DNA from: Rickettsia typhi
GTDB taxonomy: Bacteria; Pseudomonadota; Alphaproteobacteria; Rickettsiales; Rickettsiaceae
Direction of reading: 5' to 3'
Assembly: GCA_945875975.1 (NCBI GenBank)
Contig: CAMCMD010000001.1
Coordinates: forward strand, 101,001-165,000
DNA: 64,000 bases
Position 1 is the stretch's first letter. Each line of letters starts with the position of its first letter. This document shows positions 27,502 to 37,833 of this stretch, in pieces. A model generated the notes under the pieces. The model was not told the DNA's origin and did not search any database. It saw nothing but the letters and a program-made list of their open reading frames with translations. The position numbers were made by a program, and so were the translations under genes.

Positions 27502-30198
27502 CTCACAATCTTCGCCATCTTCATCATCATCTTCTTCTGGAGAGGCCTCAGCAATCAAAGAAGCCGACACAACCATCTCGCCTTTTTCAGTTTTAAATAA
27601 TATAACGCCACTTGTACTCCTTCCAGTAACACGAACGCTATCAAGTTTACACCTGATTAATTTACCGTTATTAGTAATAAGCATAAGTTCATCTTTCATA
27701 TTAGCCGGCATCGAAGCAACAACTTTACCAGTCTTGTCAGATAGAACCATATTCACAATCCCACTTCCACCACGATTAGTAATTCTATAATAATAAGCTG
27801 ATGTTCTTTTACCAAAACCGTTCTCGGCTACAGTTAGAATAAACTCTTCTGCAGAAGCCATCTCAATAATCTGCTCTTTTGAAAGCTCTAAGCCAAAATC
27901 AGCTGAATTAAATTCATGATCACCCAAAGAAATAGCTACACGCTTCTCAAAAGGTATAGACAGGAAAGCCTCACGCTCTTCTACCGTTGACTTAGTACCA
28001 CGCAAAATTGTCATTGATATTACTTTATCCGTTGATGCCAATCTCATAGCACGCACACCGTCAGATGTCCTACTCTTAAATACTCTAACTGCATTTACTG
28101 GAAAACGTATTGCTTTACCTAGTTTACTTGCCAGTAATACGTGATCATCTTCACTGCATGATTTAACGTTAATAAGACTATCATCTTCATCCATCCTAAT
28201 AGCAATTTTGCCATTTGATTGTATCTTTTTAAAATCAGATAGATCATTTCTACGAATGTTACCTTTTGCCGTTGCAAACATAATATGCATGTTATCCCAC
28301 TCTTCCTGATTTTCAGGCATAGGCATAACATTAGTAATGGTTTCTTTATCTTGCAGAGGAAGAATATTAACTATCGGACGCCCCTTACTTTGAGGATTAC
28401 CCAGTGGTAATTTGTAAAGCTTTAGACTATATACCTGTCCACGATCCGTAAAAAATAATAATGGTGTATGAGTGTTACCAATGAATAGCTGAGTTGTAAT
28501 ATCTTCATCACGCATCGACAAACCAGATCTCCCTTTACCACCTCGTTTTTGAGCTCGGTATGTCGCAAGCGGTACACGTTTAATATAGCCACTGAGCGTT
28601 ACCGTTACTACCATATCTTCTTTTTGGATCAAATCTTCGATATCTTGGTCAAAAGACCCTTCAATAATATCTGTCCTTCTCGGCGTTGAGAATTCCTCTT
28701 TTACTCTGATTAATTCAGATTTAAGGATTGAAAGAAGCTTACTTCTGGTACTTAATATATCTACGTACTCAGTAATTTCTCTTGTTAAATCACTAAGATC
28801 GTTTTCAATCTTATCTTTCTCCATTGCAGTCAAACGTTGCAATCTCATTTCAAGAATTGCTTTAGCTTGAATTTCTGAGAGATGAATAGTGCTGTTATCT
28901 TTGATGTTAGCCTTATCATCAACAAGTTTTATCAAGCTTATTATGGCTGCACAATTCCATGCTTTTTCCATCAACAGATCTTTTGCTACAGAAGGATTTG
29001 ACGCACCACGGATGATTCTTATCACTTCGTCAATATTACTGACCGCTATTCTAACACCCAAAAGTATATGAGCTTTATCGCGCGCTTTATTAAGCAAATA
29101 TATAGTTCTTCTAGTAATTACTATTTCCCTAAAGCGAACAAATGCACCAATAACTTCCTTCAAGTTCATAACTTTCGGCATTCCTTCATCTAGGGCTAAC
29201 ATTATTACCCCGAAACTAGTTTGAAGCTGAGTATAGGAATAAAGCTGATTTAAGACAACTTCTGCTACTGCATCCCTCTTTACTTCAACGACCACTCTAA
29301 CGCCATCTTTATTTGATTCATCTCTAAGATCACTAATGCCCTCAATTTTCTTTTCACGTACTAAGTCAGCAATTCTTTCAACTAATTTTGCTTTATTTAC
29401 CATGTACGGCATTTCTTTAACAATAATTGCTTCTCTTCCATTATTGTTTTCGATTTCACATTTACCTCGGAATAAAATACTTCCACGGCCGGTAAGATAA
29501 GCAGATTGAATGCCAGAGCTCCCTAAGATTGTTCCGCCAGTTGGAAAATCTGGCCCTTTTATATAAGAAATTAATTCTGTTAGCTCTATATCGTTATTGT
29601 CAACATAAGCACAAGCCGCATCTATAACTTCTCCAAGATTATGCGGAGGAATATTGGTTGCCATCCCCACGGCGATCCCTCCTGTTCCATTTACCAAAAG
29701 GTTTGGAAACATAGCAGGCAGAACCTTAGGTTCACTCTCTGAACCGTCATAGTTAGGTAAGAAATCTACTGTTTCTTTATCAATATCTTCTAAGAGAGTA
29801 TGGGCAATTTTAGTAAGACGTGATTCTGTGTATCTCATTGCTGCTGCTGAATCACCATCCATCGAACCAAAGTTACCTTGGCCATCTACTAAAGGGACTC
29901 TTAAAGAAAAATCTTGTGCCATTCTGACAAGCGAATCATAAACAGCTCCATCCCCATGAGGATGGTACTTACCTATTACATCACCAACAATTCTGGCTGA
30001 TTTTCTATGCGGCTTCGAACTATGATATCCGCCTTCGTACATCGAGAATAAAATACGTCTGTGAACGGGTTTTAAACCATCTCTAACATCAGGAATTGCA
30101 CGACTTACAATCACGCTCATCGCGTAGTCCATGTAAGAACTTTTCATCTCATCTTCAATGCTTATAGGTAACATGTTTTTTAGTTCAGACTCACTCAC
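27490..30198 (-). CDS. gyrA: DNA gyrase subunit A
   Basis: Cleaves and rejoins DNA in the A2B2 type II topoisomerase that introduces negative supercoils. The active Tyr123 is in [10 protein letters not shown]. The quinolone pocket reads [18 protein letters not shown], so the residue matching E. coli Ser83 is Gly84 and that matching Asp87 is Asp88. The C-terminal beta-pinwheel has six repeats and the GyrA box QRGGKGRSG near residue 560. An acidic tail (EDDDEDGED) closes the protein. 902 residues is normal. It stands upstream of no obvious operon partner. Confidence 0.97.
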   Translation of the reverse strand: MSESELKNMLPISIEDEMKSSYMDYAMSVIVSRAIPDVRDGLKPVHRRILFSMYEGGYHSSKPHRKSARIVGDVIGKYHPHGDGAVYDSLVRMAQDFSLRVPLVDGQGNFGSMDGDSAAAMRYTESRLTKIAHTLLEDIDKETVDFLPNYDGSESEPKVLPAMFPNLLVNGTGGIAVGMATNIPPHNLGEVIDAACAYVDNNDIELTELISYIKGPDFPTGGTILGSSGIQSAYLTGRGSILFRGKCEIENNNGREAIIVKEMPYMVNKAKLVERIADLVREKKIEGISDLRDESNKDGVRVVVEVKRDAVAEVVLNQLYSYTQLQTSFGVIMLALDEGMPKVMNLKEVIGAFVRFREIVITRRTIYLLNKARDKAHILLGVRIAVSNIDEVIRIIRGASNPSVAKDLLMEKAWNCAAIISLIKLVDDKANIKDNSTIHLSEIQAKAILEMRLQRLTAMEKDKIENDLSDLTREITEYVDILSTRSKLLSILKSELIRVKEEFSTPRRTDIIEGSFDQDIEDLIQKEDMVVTVTLSGYIKRVPLATYRAQKRGGKGRSGLSMRDEDITTQLFIGNTHTPLLFFTDRGQVYSLKLYKLPLGNPQSKGRPIVNILPLQDKETITNVMPMPENQEEWDNMHIMFATAKGNIRRNDLSDFKKIQSNGKIAIRMDEDDSLINVKSCSEDDHVLLASKLGKAIRFPVNAVRVFKSRTSDGVRAMRLASTDKVISMTILRGTKSTVEEREAFLSIPFEKRVAISLGDHEFNSADFGLELSKEQIIEMASAEEFILTVAENGFGKRTSAYYYRITNRGGSGIVNMVLSDKTGKVVASMPANMKDELMLITNNGKLIRCKLDSVRVTGRSTSGVILFKTEKGEMVVSASLIAEASPEEDDDEDGEDCETLT

Positions 30199-30281
30199 TA
30201 TATATGCTCATATTTACTGATTGTTTAGCTTGGAAAGAATAGAATATTTTGCAAATTTTTGCAAGGGAATAGCTGGAAAAT

Positions 30282-31379
30282 TTATCCTTTAAAATTAGCG
30301 TGATTTGATATTTCAAGGACTTTGAACAACTCTCCCATCATAGAAGGAGAAATAAGACGTAAAACTTGCCTATTAAGTATATCGTACTCTTCGGGAACTA
30401 TAGTTTTTTTGAGCTCATGGAGTCGAAGCTCAATACCATATGATAGCAAAAAATTTCTTTGTGAAAAATTTCTAAAGTTACTAACTCCGCGCTCTTTTGA
30501 AGCTCTCTTCAATGCATTAAAATCAACATGAGCTGTTAAATCCGCCTCTCCTAATGTATCAATTATTGGCCAATATTGATGGTTTTTAACGGCTTGAAGA
30601 GTTGAATTATATTGATTTCTAGTTCTTTCTGGAGTTTGGATGTCATAACCATAATCGATAATTAAAACAGCACCAGAGTACTTATTAATGTGATCGCTCA
30701 GAGCTCTGATTATCTCTAGAGATTCAATTGACTCTTCTATAACTGCTCCATCATTAGCATTCAGATGCTCTAATTTAAGTTGGGTTTGTAGAGCTTGTTT
30801 TATCTCAATTTTGCTATATTTAATTTTACCATCTATAGGATCAATGATCAAAATAGATTCATGCCATCTACCTTGAGTTTTTAAAAATTGTTTTATTGGC
30901 AACGCATCAAAAAATTCATTACTAATGACTATTAGCGGCAATTCAGGGAGATCCAAAACTTTTTTAACCCAAGTAATTTCTTTTTTATGCTTTTCTAGCT
31001 TAAATTTTTGCTTCTGAATAAATTTGTGATTAATTTCTAACAAATGAACTTTAGCACGCTTTAAAAAGCTGCTAGCTATTTTGGAGGAAGTACATAACAA
31101 ATCATCCATAAGCGTCCCTTGACCAGGACCCAACTCTAACAAACAAAATTCATTCGGCTTTCCTAATTTTTGCCACTGCTCTATTACCCATAAAGCAATA
31201 ATTTCACCAAATAATTGTGAAATCTCTGGAGATGTAATAAAATCTCCATCTATTCCAATGTTTTCAGTAGCAATATAATATGAATCTGGATTAATTGACA
31301 ATACTTGCTCCATCATATCATCAATCTTAATGTAGCCGTTTGTTTCAATAATTTTTCTTATTTTTGCATCGATTGGCAT
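30282..31379 (-). CDS. SAM-dependent methyltransferase, MidA/NDUFAF7 family
   Basis: 365 residues. The SAM site is [37 protein letters not shown] at residues 45-65 is the family's N-terminal signature, and [17 protein letters not shown] contains the conserved NExxDALP. ALIDYGY-type VLIIDYGYD follows. The mitochondrial homologue methylates an arginine of complex I subunit NDUFS2. The start overlaps the end of lgt by 22 bases, which makes co-translation likely. Confidence 0.88.
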   Translation of the reverse strand: MPIDAKIRKIIETNGYIKIDDMMEQVLSINPDSYYIATENIGIDGDFITSPEISQLFGEIIALWVIEQWQKLGKPNEFCLLELGPGQGTLMDDLLCTSSKIASSFLKRAKVHLLEINHKFIQKQKFKLEKHKKEITWVKKVLDLPELPLIVISNEFFDALPIKQFLKTQGRWHESILIIDPIDGKIKYSKIEIKQALQTQLKLEHLNANDGAVIEESIESLEIIRALSDHINKYSGAVLIIDYGYDIQTPERTRNQYNSTLQAVKNHQYWPIIDTLGEADLTAHVDFNALKRASKERGVSNFRNFSQRNFLLSYGIELRLHELKKTIVPEEYDILNRQVLRLISPSMMGELFKVLEISNHANFKG

Positions 31380-32158
31380 TGATTTTTGCTAAAATAAATT
31401 AAAATAATCCCAACAATAATCATAGGTATACACAATAATTGACCCATAGTAAAATATTCGGCTAAATACCCTATTTTAAAATCTGGCTCTCTAAAAAATT
31501 CTACAATAATTCTAAAGAATGAATAGAATATTAAAAATACACCAGAAAGTAATCCTGGATATTTCAGACCACTCGCCTTACTAATAGTGTATCTCTGAAT
31601 AAAAAATAACAGGAACCCTTCAAGTATCGCTTCATACAATTGACTAGGATGCCTAGCTAAACCATCACTACCGGGAAAAATAAATGCCCACGGTACATCA
31701 GTAATACGACCATAAAGTTCTGCGTTGATAAAGTTTGCTATTCTTCCAAAGAACAAGCCAATAGGCGCCACAACTGCACATAGATCCATTAATTGAAAGA
31801 AAGCTATTTTATGTCGTTTGCAAAATAAGAATGACGCCATTATAAGGCCACTTATTCCTCCATGAAAAGACATTCCACCTTCATATGTTTTCAAAATTTC
31901 AATAGGATTAGAAAAATATTTCACTGGATCATAAAATAAAACATAACCTAAACGACCGCCAATAATAATACCAATAATTGCCCACGAGACAAAGTCATCT
32001 ATATTTTGCTTACTTATACTAAGATAATTAGTTTCTATAAGCTTCAAAACATAATACCACCCTAGAAGGATGCCTATCACATAAGAAAGTGAATACCACG
32101 AAATCGCAAGAGGTCCAAGCGCTATAATCACAGGGTCAATATCAGGAAAATCTAGCAT
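31358..32158 (-). CDS. lgt: Prolipoprotein diacylglyceryl transferase
   Basis: Inner-membrane enzyme that adds diacylglycerol to the lipobox Cys of prolipoproteins. [12 protein letters not shown] and [11 protein letters not shown] carry the substrate-binding residues. The signature [14 protein letters not shown] follows, then the PSQLYEA motif. About seven helices and 266 residues are normal. Lipoproteins in this window (the 4.7 kb gene, lptE) would depend on it. It lies 24 bases after hemA and overlaps midA. Confidence 0.95.
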   Translation of the reverse strand: MLDFPDIDPVIIALGPLAISWYSLSYVIGILLGWYYVLKLIETNYLSISKQNIDDFVSWAIIGIIIGGRLGYVLFYDPVKYFSNPIEILKTYEGGMSFHGGISGLIMASFLFCKRHKIAFFQLMDLCAVVAPIGLFFGRIANFINAELYGRITDVPWAFIFPGSDGLARHPSQLYEAILEGFLLFFIQRYTISKASGLKYPGLLSGVFLIFYSFFRIIVEFFREPDFKIGYLAEYFTMGQLLCIPMIIVGIILIYFSKNQCQSMQK

Positions 32159-32182
32159 ATATAATTTTAACTTAAAATAGTT

Positions 32183-33403
32183 TTAGGCGGGTTCAATAAC
32201 CCTTGGCTTAATGCCTAATTCTTCAAACACATCTACGAGAGCACTAGTCAAATTAACAATCATCTCCTCTGTGTGCCCTGGAGTTGGTGTAATTCGTAGC
32301 CTTTCTGTCCCTCTTGATACGGTAGGAAAGTTAATATGCTGCACAAAAATACTATGTTTTTCTATAAGAAGTGCAGAAGCTTGTCTAGCTAACTCTGGAT
32401 CTCCAATTATAATAGGGATGATATGACTTCTATTTTCAAGCACTGCTATTCCAGCCATGCTGAAAGATTTTTTTACTTTAGAGATAACATTTTGATGCAT
32501 AACTCTCTCTGCATCAGATTTCTTCAAATAGCTAATACTTACCCTTGCTGCATCACTAATTGCCGGCGGCAGCGATGTGGTAAAAATGAAACCACTAGCT
32601 GTAAGCCTAATTGCATCAATTAATGTGCTATTGCCAGCAATATAACCACCTATTACTCCATAAGCTTTAGCTAAGGTACCTTGAATGATATCTATTTTAT
32701 CTTCAAAGCCAAGCATATTAGCAATACCAGCGCCTCTATTACCATATAAGCCCACGCTATGAACTTCATCAATATAAGTCATAGCATTATATTTTTTCGC
32801 TAACTCACAGATTTTGCCAATAGGCGAGATTAATCCATCCATTGAATAAGCAGACTCAAAAACAATCATCTTTGGTTTGCTGATATCTACTGAAGCCAAC
32901 ATTTGCTCAAGATGGACGGTATCTAAATGTTTATATATATATTTCTCTGCCCTAGAATTTCTTATACCTGCAATCATAGATGCATGGTTAGATTCATCAG
33001 AAAAGTAGATTAAATCAGGTATTATCTTGGAAAGAGTAGTCAAGCTTGCATCATTTGAAACATAACCAGATGTAAAGACCAATGCCTCTTCTTTGTTGTG
33101 CAAGTCGGCGATTTCTTGCTCCAACTCAATTACTGCCCGATTATTTCCGCCGATATTTCTTGTTCCGCCAGAACCAACGCCATTGTCTAAAATAGCTTGC
33201 ACTGCTGATTGAATCACTTTTGGATGCTGACTCATACCCAAATAGTCATTTATGCACCACATTACAACCTGTTTCTTGAGGGGCCCCCAAAAAGCCATCG
33301 GGAAATTTCCAGCTTCTCTTTGTAAGCTAACAAAATTTCTGTACCTTCCTTCGACTTTTATTTGCTCAATTTGTTTTTCAAAAGCCGCTTTATAATCAAA
33401 CAT
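32183..33403 (-). CDS. hemA: 5-aminolevulinate synthase (C4 pathway)
   Basis: PLP enzyme that condenses glycine and succinyl-CoA, the first step of heme synthesis in alphaproteobacteria. [24 protein letters not shown] and the PLP-lysine site [13 protein letters not shown] (Lys246) are the class signatures. [10 protein letters not shown] holds the PLP ring-binding Asp. The frame is open to a Met six codons earlier (33421), but [11 protein letters not shown] is the usual start, giving 406 residues. lgt and midA follow in the same direction. Confidence 0.95.
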   Translation of the reverse strand: MFDYKAAFEKQIEQIKVEGRYRNFVSLQREAGNFPMAFWGPLKKQVVMWCINDYLGMSQHPKVIQSAVQAILDNGVGSGGTRNIGGNNRAVIELEQEIADLHNKEEALVFTSGYVSNDASLTTLSKIIPDLIYFSDESNHASMIAGIRNSRAEKYIYKHLDTVHLEQMLASVDISKPKMIVFESAYSMDGLISPIGKICELAKKYNAMTYIDEVHSVGLYGNRGAGIANMLGFEDKIDIIQGTLAKAYGVIGGYIAGNSTLIDAIRLTASGFIFTTSLPPAISDAARVSISYLKKSDAERVMHQNVISKVKKSFSMAGIAVLENRSHIIPIIIGDPELARQASALLIEKHSIFVQHINFPTVSRGTERLRITPTPGHTEEMIVNLTSALVDVFEELGIKPRVIEPA

Positions 33404-33466
33404 TATTCCCTCTAGTAACAATGCTCATGACTATACATTAATTACTATTGCTTGAGAACGAATTAA

Positions 33467-34237
33467 TTAAAAATTTTGATTATTTTGTTTTACAAAGTAA
33501 TAATTACCTTCATCAGACAACTCTGAATTAAATTTATAGCCTAATTCATTAAAGTTTTTAATCTCCCCCAGGGTATCAATTTTATTTCTAATAATTTGCT
33601 CTACTGCTGCGCCTCTTGCACGCTTAGAGTTAAAAGCAATATTTTTTATCATTCCGCTGTTAAGCTGTCTAAAATGAATATTGATAATTGGGAATTCTAA
33701 TAATTTTTTATCAATAGCTGCGGAATATTCATCTGAAGCCAAATTTATTAAATACTTATTTTTGTGTATTCTAAGCTCATGGTTTAATTTTTTTGTAACT
33801 TTTTCTTTCCATAATTTATCTAATCCACCCGGCGCATTTTTAACTAATTTTATTGACATTTCCAGCCTGTATGCACGTATCTTATCGAGGGGTTTTAATA
33901 GCCCATAGAAACCAGAAATTATTCGTAAATGATCTTGAGAAAATGTTAATTCTCCAGAAGAAAATGTTTCTTTACCCATTTTAGCATATACGTCACCATT
34001 ATAAGCCAATATAGCTTGCTTTGTTGGTAAAGATTCGAATAATTGATACCTAGAGAAATTTAATTTGGCAAGTTCATCACTAATTTCCATGATTTTTTTT
34101 ATTTCAGATTCAGATAAAGTTTTTAACTCTCTCAGAAGTTTTTTTGTCTCTTCAAGCTCTTCTGGTTCAGTAAAAAAAATGCTTGAATCTACAGGATCAA
34201 AATTCATTGATTTTGCCGGAGAAATAATACTAATCAC
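33467..34237 (-). CDS. yaaA: Peroxide stress protein YaaA (UPF0246)
   Basis: 256 residues with the UPF0246 hallmark ISPAKSMNF at the start, LAYNGDVYAKMG near residue 80 and HLRIISGFYGLLKPLDKIRAYRLEM at residues 105-130. In E. coli YaaA lowers iron-driven damage under peroxide stress and binds DNA. The start overlaps the end of the yihY gene by eight bases. Confidence 0.92.
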   Translation of the reverse strand: MISIISPAKSMNFDPVDSSIFFTEPEELEETKKLLRELKTLSESEIKKIMEISDELAKLNFSRYQLFESLPTKQAILAYNGDVYAKMGKETFSSGELTFSQDHLRIISGFYGLLKPLDKIRAYRLEMSIKLVKNAPGGLDKLWKEKVTKKLNHELRIHKNKYLINLASDEYSAAIDKKLLEFPIINIHFRQLNSGMIKNIAFNSKRARGAAVEQIIRNKIDTLGEIKNFNELGYKFNSELSDEGNYYFVKQNNQNF

Positions 34238-35057
34238 TATTTTTGCTTCTCATCAGATAATTAAATTCTGCACCAATAATGAAAATCATATTTACTATAT
34301 AAAAAAATACTAACGTAACAATGATACTACCTAGCGACCCATAAATTATGTTTAATTGATTGTAATATACAATGTATCTGGAAAGAAGAAACCCGCTTAA
34401 AACCCATAAAATAACAGTCAAAAAGGCACCAGGTACGACTTCAAGAAATCTTAGGTGCGCATTAGGTATAATATAATACAATGAACATACAGCAAAAAAT
34501 AACGATAGCACAACTACCCCATACCTAGCAAAATTAAGTACAGCTTTATAATCTTCAATAAAACTCATAAACTTAGGTATTTTTTCAAGTCCAATAGGAA
34601 TAATAACTAAAAGAAGCATAGCAAAGGAAATAGCCGAACTAATGATTAAAAATTGTGCAATACTAAGCAGCCTACGCAAGATGTAGTTTGGTGGAGCTGT
34701 TATTTCATATACTCTATTTAAAATTGTTCGCAAACACTCTACAAAAGAAGAGGAAGTCCATATAGTTCCCACGATTGCAAGCGTTAATAAACCTTGTGGA
34801 GGAGCAGAGATTAACTCATTGATTCTTGTCTTAATTGACTCGGTTGAATGTTCGGGCATATTCTCGAGAACAAGCTCAACAAATTTTTCACCAAGCTCCG
34901 AAGCACCAAGAAAACTAGTAAAAGCTAGAATAAAAATAAAAAATGGAAAAATTGATACTAGCACCATAAACGACATATAACCTGAATGCTCGACCCCATC
35001 ATGGTCGATCATCTTTACTACAGACATGTATAAATTATAAATCACTCTTTTCATCAT
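34230..35057 (-). CDS. YihY/BrkB family inner-membrane protein
   Basis: 275 residues, six long hydrophobic segments. The family pattern is seen in GYMSFMVLVSIFPFFIFILA near residue 27 and WTSSSFVECLRTILNRVYE near residue 105. Also typical are YYIIPNAHLRFLEVVPGAF near residue 190 and the YGSLGSIIVTLVFFYIVNMI end with GAEFN. The function is not settled; the old label ribonuclease BN is wrong. It overlaps yaaA. Confidence 0.88.
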   Translation of the reverse strand: MMKRVIYNLYMSVVKMIDHDGVEHSGYMSFMVLVSIFPFFIFILAFTSFLGASELGEKFVELVLENMPEHSTESIKTRINELISAPPQGLLTLAIVGTIWTSSSFVECLRTILNRVYEITAPPNYILRRLLSIAQFLIISSAISFAMLLLVIIPIGLEKIPKFMSFIEDYKAVLNFARYGVVVLSLFFAVCSLYYIIPNAHLRFLEVVPGAFLTVILWVLSGFLLSRYIVYYNQLNIIYGSLGSIIVTLVFFYIVNMIFIIGAEFNYLMRSKNSD

Positions 35058-35239
35058 ATGTAATAATTCTTAACTTGATTAGCTCTTTAAAATCGGAAAA
35101 TTATTGCAGTTCCATATGATGGCTAGCCACTTATTTGCAGCAGATACATAAAATCATCGTAAATTTTATTTAGAACGCGATCTTGAAGTTCCGGATAGTT
35201 ATATAGTTCAACTCATACGACGCTACTTTAAAGGGAAAT

Positions 35240-35926
35240 TTACACTTTTGCAACGGATCTTTTTATATCAATATTTGATGACTTATCTTTATCTGTTTTT
35301 TCGGTATCAAACATCGCAAGCACCTCACCTGACAATGCTCTTATTTCTTCGGCCGCTATAGAGTTTGGTGCACATTCTGTTACGGTGACTCCACTTAAGA
35401 AACAACTACTAAAGGCTACTCTGTTACCAAGTGAACAGTTAAATAAGTCACCTGGTATTTGGGCAATTATTTCTTTTGTAAGCTTTGATTGTGGATTATA
35501 CCTATTCAATAAAATTTTTGCTGGTATTTTTTCGCTTTGAGCAAATTCAGTTGTAGAGCTAGTTGCCCACAAATCAGTAGGGCTTGGTTGCATAGGTATT
35601 ATAATAAGATTAGATGCGCGAATAGCGGTCTTAGATTCAGTCTCCGTATGTGGCGGCGCATCAATAACCACATAATCAACATTGCCTCGCAAGTTGCTTA
35701 TAGCGCTCTCGACTCGCCAACCAGCACTAGTTACAAAATTCAATCCTGTATACCCAATACCAAATTTCTTTTCCCGCAAACTATGCCAATTTGTTATGCT
35801 TCCTTGCGGATCAATATCAATAATAGCAACCCTTTTTCCTGTTTGGGCTAAAGACACAGCCAAGTGCGCAGCGATAGTAGTTTTACCAGCCCCACCTTTT
35901 TGCTGAGCTATTGTGATTACTTTCAT
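35240..35926 (-). CDS. Orphan ParA/MinD-type ATPase
   Basis: About 228 residues. The deviant Walker A motif is QQKGGAGKTT, followed by DIDPQGS and VVIDAPPHTE (Walker B). PMQPSPTDLWA, LNRYNPQSKL and an AEEIRAL ending are typical. The frame opens at 35938, but the Met four codons later (MKVITIAQQKGG) is the usual start. No ParB gene is adjacent, so it is probably not the chromosome-segregation ParA pair; related orphan ParAs position protein complexes or granules. Its role here is unknown. Confidence 0.82.
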   Translation of the reverse strand: MKVITIAQQKGGAGKTTIAAHLAVSLAQTGKRVAIIDIDPQGSITNWHSLREKKFGIGYTGLNFVTSAGWRVESAISNLRGNVDYVVIDAPPHTETESKTAIRASNLIIIPMQPSPTDLWATSSTTEFAQSEKIPAKILLNRYNPQSKLTKEIIAQIPGDLFNCSLGNRVAFSSCFLSGVTVTECAPNSIAAEEIRALSGEVLAMFDTEKTDKDKSSNIDIKRSVAKV

Positions 35927-36068
35927 ATAGTATGCCATTTTTCAGTTTAATTGAATTAAATATCAACTATGGTGCAGAGTCAATTAATGAAGTGGTTTGA
36001 AGATATTAGTAATTCCCGAATGTGCTACCTAGCCACAAAATAACTAATCAAATAACCTCTAATTCTTG

Positions 36069-36097
36069 TTGACAGAAATTAATCATGGTTTTAGTAT
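36069..36097 (+). promoter_or_regulatory. Sigma-70 promoter of the thiamin operon
   Basis: TTGACA at 36069-36074, a 17-base spacer and TAGTAT at 36092-36097 form a near-consensus promoter. The predicted transcript start, near 36104, is a few bases ahead of the TPP aptamer. The divergent ParA gene begins 143 bases upstream. Confidence 0.75.
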
Positions 36098-36110
36098 CCT
36101 CACACTAAGA

Positions 36111-36197
36111 TACCAGAGGTGCTTTGGAATAAAACTTACCAAGGCTGAGATTATACTCTTATAACCTGCTCCAGGATAATGCCTGCGAAGGGAGGTA
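36111..36197 (+). ncRNA. TPP riboswitch (THI element)
   Basis: Read in order: closing stem TACC (36111) pairing GGTA (36194-36197), AGAGGTGC, the highly conserved GGCTGAGA at 36143-36150, ATAACCTG, then GGATAATGCC and GCGAAGGGA. These match the pyrimidine- and pyrophosphate-binding helices of TPP aptamers closely. TPP binding normally lowers expression of the downstream genes. The first gene starts 287 bases later, so the leader is long. Confidence 0.93.
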
Positions 36198-36297
36198 AAG
36201 TTGGAAACTAACTATTCAATTTTAGTACAGAATTGGAGTTTGTAGTAAGTTTCATTAGAACTAGGTGATTAAAAAACTAGGCTATAGTCGCAGTAAT

Positions 36298-36347
36298 CCT
36301 GAATTTAGTTCAGGATCTCCTGAAATACCGAACTAAGTTCAGTATGA
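36298..36347 (+). repeat. Rickettsia-like palindromic repeat in the riboswitch leader
   Basis: CCTGAATTTAGTTCAGG at 36298-36314 is a hairpin, and the following CTGAAATACC-GAACTAAGTTCAG has a second palindromic arm. I recall this compound palindrome as common in Rickettsia intergenic DNA. It lies between the aptamer and the start-site hairpin. Short degenerate pieces of similar sequence appear near 43010 and 62130. Confidence 0.6.
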
Positions 36348-36443
36348 CTTTATTTTAGAACGATTTTTCTATCAAACCTAATTCACAATGTGTTTTACTA
36401 TAGTTTAGTTTTTTAAAGATTGCTTTTAGGAGAATCTTTTCTG

Positions 36444-36484
36444 ACTCTGGTATTTGTTCATTAGCAAATATTGGAGTTTTTTTT
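36444..36484 (+). terminator. Terminator-like hairpin hiding the Shine-Dalgarno before the MFS gene
   Basis: 36444-36456 (ACTCTGGTATTTG) can pair along all 13 positions with 36465-36477 (CAAATATTGGAGT), including three G-U pairs, around an eight-base loop. A run of T (36477-36484) follows, and the ATG comes straight after. GGAG at 36473-36476 is the only visible ribosome-binding site and lies in the stem. So the fold could stop transcription, block translation, or both: a plausible expression platform of the riboswitch. A second small hairpin (36415-36421 with 36433-36439) is just upstream. Confidence 0.65.
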
Positions 36485-37732
36485 ATGAGATACAGCCCAC
36501 GTAAAAGAGATATTATTATCCTTGTTGGTAATACAGTCGATCATTTCGATACTTCGCTTTATGTTTTTCTGGCCCCTATTATTGCACCGGTATTTTTTCC
36601 AAATACTGATAAACTACTTAGTTTAATAATGGCATATGGCATTTTAGCTACGTCAATTATCACAAAACCACTAGGAACATATCTATTTGGAATGATTGCA
36701 CGGCTAAAAGGACCAGTCGTCGCCCTATCCAACTCATTAATTGGAGTAGGAGTTTTTACTGTATTCCTAGGGTTACTACCTGGTCATGCCACCATGGGCT
36801 GGGTTGCACCGTTGGTATTTGTTATTTTTCGCGTTTTAAGAGAAGTATTTGCTGCCGGCGAAACTAGTATTGCAAAGCTATATATTCTAGAAAACAAGAT
36901 AGGAAAAGAAGCATTTAAGGGCTCTTACTTATATCAAGTATCAACTATGCTAGGTATTATTCTTGCCTCTCTTGCAGCAACTATTGTCCATTATATAGAC
37001 ATAACAGGTTCTTGGAGAATTTGCCATATTCTCGGAGGATTGGCTGCGATAATTGGCTATTTTTTGCGCCAAATAACTTGGCCTAAAGAAAATAGAAATC
37101 TAAATAGCATATTTAAATTTTATGGCCTTGATGGATTAAGGATTTTATGGATTCATAAATTAAATTTACTAAGGATAGCGATCGTCACAGGTTTTTCTCA
37201 TATGACATATCTGATTCCATTTGTAACAATGAATCATATGGTGCCAATGATTACAAACATTCAAGAAAAAACTATGCTTGCAGTAAATAGCTTTATGCTT
37301 ATTTTTGATATGGTCTCTATTCCACTTATTGGAAGATTAGTGTCACGCTATAATCCTAGCAAAGTTATGCAAATAGCAAGTACTATCCTTGCAGTGTCAA
37401 TTGTTCCGTTATGGTATTTTATTGTAGATTCATCAATATATTACGTAACCTTTGTAAGGTTTTGGATAGTAATTTGGGGCGTAGTTTACATGTGCCCATT
37501 GAATCTCTGGTGTAAAAACCAAGTAAGAGGTGAGGAGAAATATATGATAGTAGGTATGGGTTCAACTTTTGGAGCAAGCACCATTGGCAAACTCACTCCA
37601 TTTATATGTTTAATTATCGTACATTATACTGGTTCATATTTACCTATCGCACTATATATAATGATAGTGTTTTTATTGGCCGGAATAGTGATAAGGAATA
37701 AGACGTTGCTGCCAGACAATATAGATCCTTAG
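36485..37732 (+). CDS. MFS transporter, MHS/ProP-like, probable thiamin importer
   Basis: 415 residues, twelve predicted helices. TVDHFDTSLYVFLAPIIAPVF is the start typical of the metabolite:H+ symporter (ProP-like) group, and LREVFAAGETSIAKLYILE marks helix 5. The expected GxLxDRxGRR loop is degenerate (GMIARLKGP). The substrate is inferred from the TPP riboswitch before it and thiamine pyrophosphokinase after it: most likely thiamin or a precursor. I cannot show this from the protein alone. It is followed by the SemiSWEET gene after 101 bases. Confidence 0.75.
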   Translation: MRYSPRKRDIIILVGNTVDHFDTSLYVFLAPIIAPVFFPNTDKLLSLIMAYGILATSIITKPLGTYLFGMIARLKGPVVALSNSLIGVGVFTVFLGLLPGHATMGWVAPLVFVIFRVLREVFAAGETSIAKLYILENKIGKEAFKGSYLYQVSTMLGIILASLAATIVHYIDITGSWRICHILGGLAAIIGYFLRQITWPKENRNLNSIFKFYGLDGLRILWIHKLNLLRIAIVTGFSHMTYLIPFVTMNHMVPMITNIQEKTMLAVNSFMLIFDMVSIPLIGRLVSRYNPSKVMQIASTILAVSIVPLWYFIVDSSIYYVTFVRFWIVIWGVVYMCPLNLWCKNQVRGEEKYMIVGMGSTFGASTIGKLTPFICLIIVHYTGSYLPIALYIMIVFLLAGIVIRNKTLLPDNIDP

Positions 37733-37833
37733 TATAAAAACTCTATATTTTCTACAAAGAGATATTTTTATAGAAAAAGGGATTAAATCCCAACTCTTTG
37801 AACCTGATATTGTTAAAACAAGTGGAGAAAAAT

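Noticed and set aside
27372..27596. Plus-strand frame of 74 codons and a possible third copy of element A near 27425-27465
   Set aside because: The frame overlaps the gyrA end antisense. The similarity to element A (AGGCTT, CGCG, GGCTTGCATCAAA) is short and degenerate, so I do not list it as a copy.
35240..35926. ParA as half of a plasmid or chromosome partition system
   Set aside because: No parB or parS-like repeats are seen nearby, so it is listed as an orphan ATPase.
37798..37833. Upstream TTG start for the SemiSWEET gene
   Set aside because: It adds 12 residues not typical of the family, while GTG 37834 has GGAG at good spacing.
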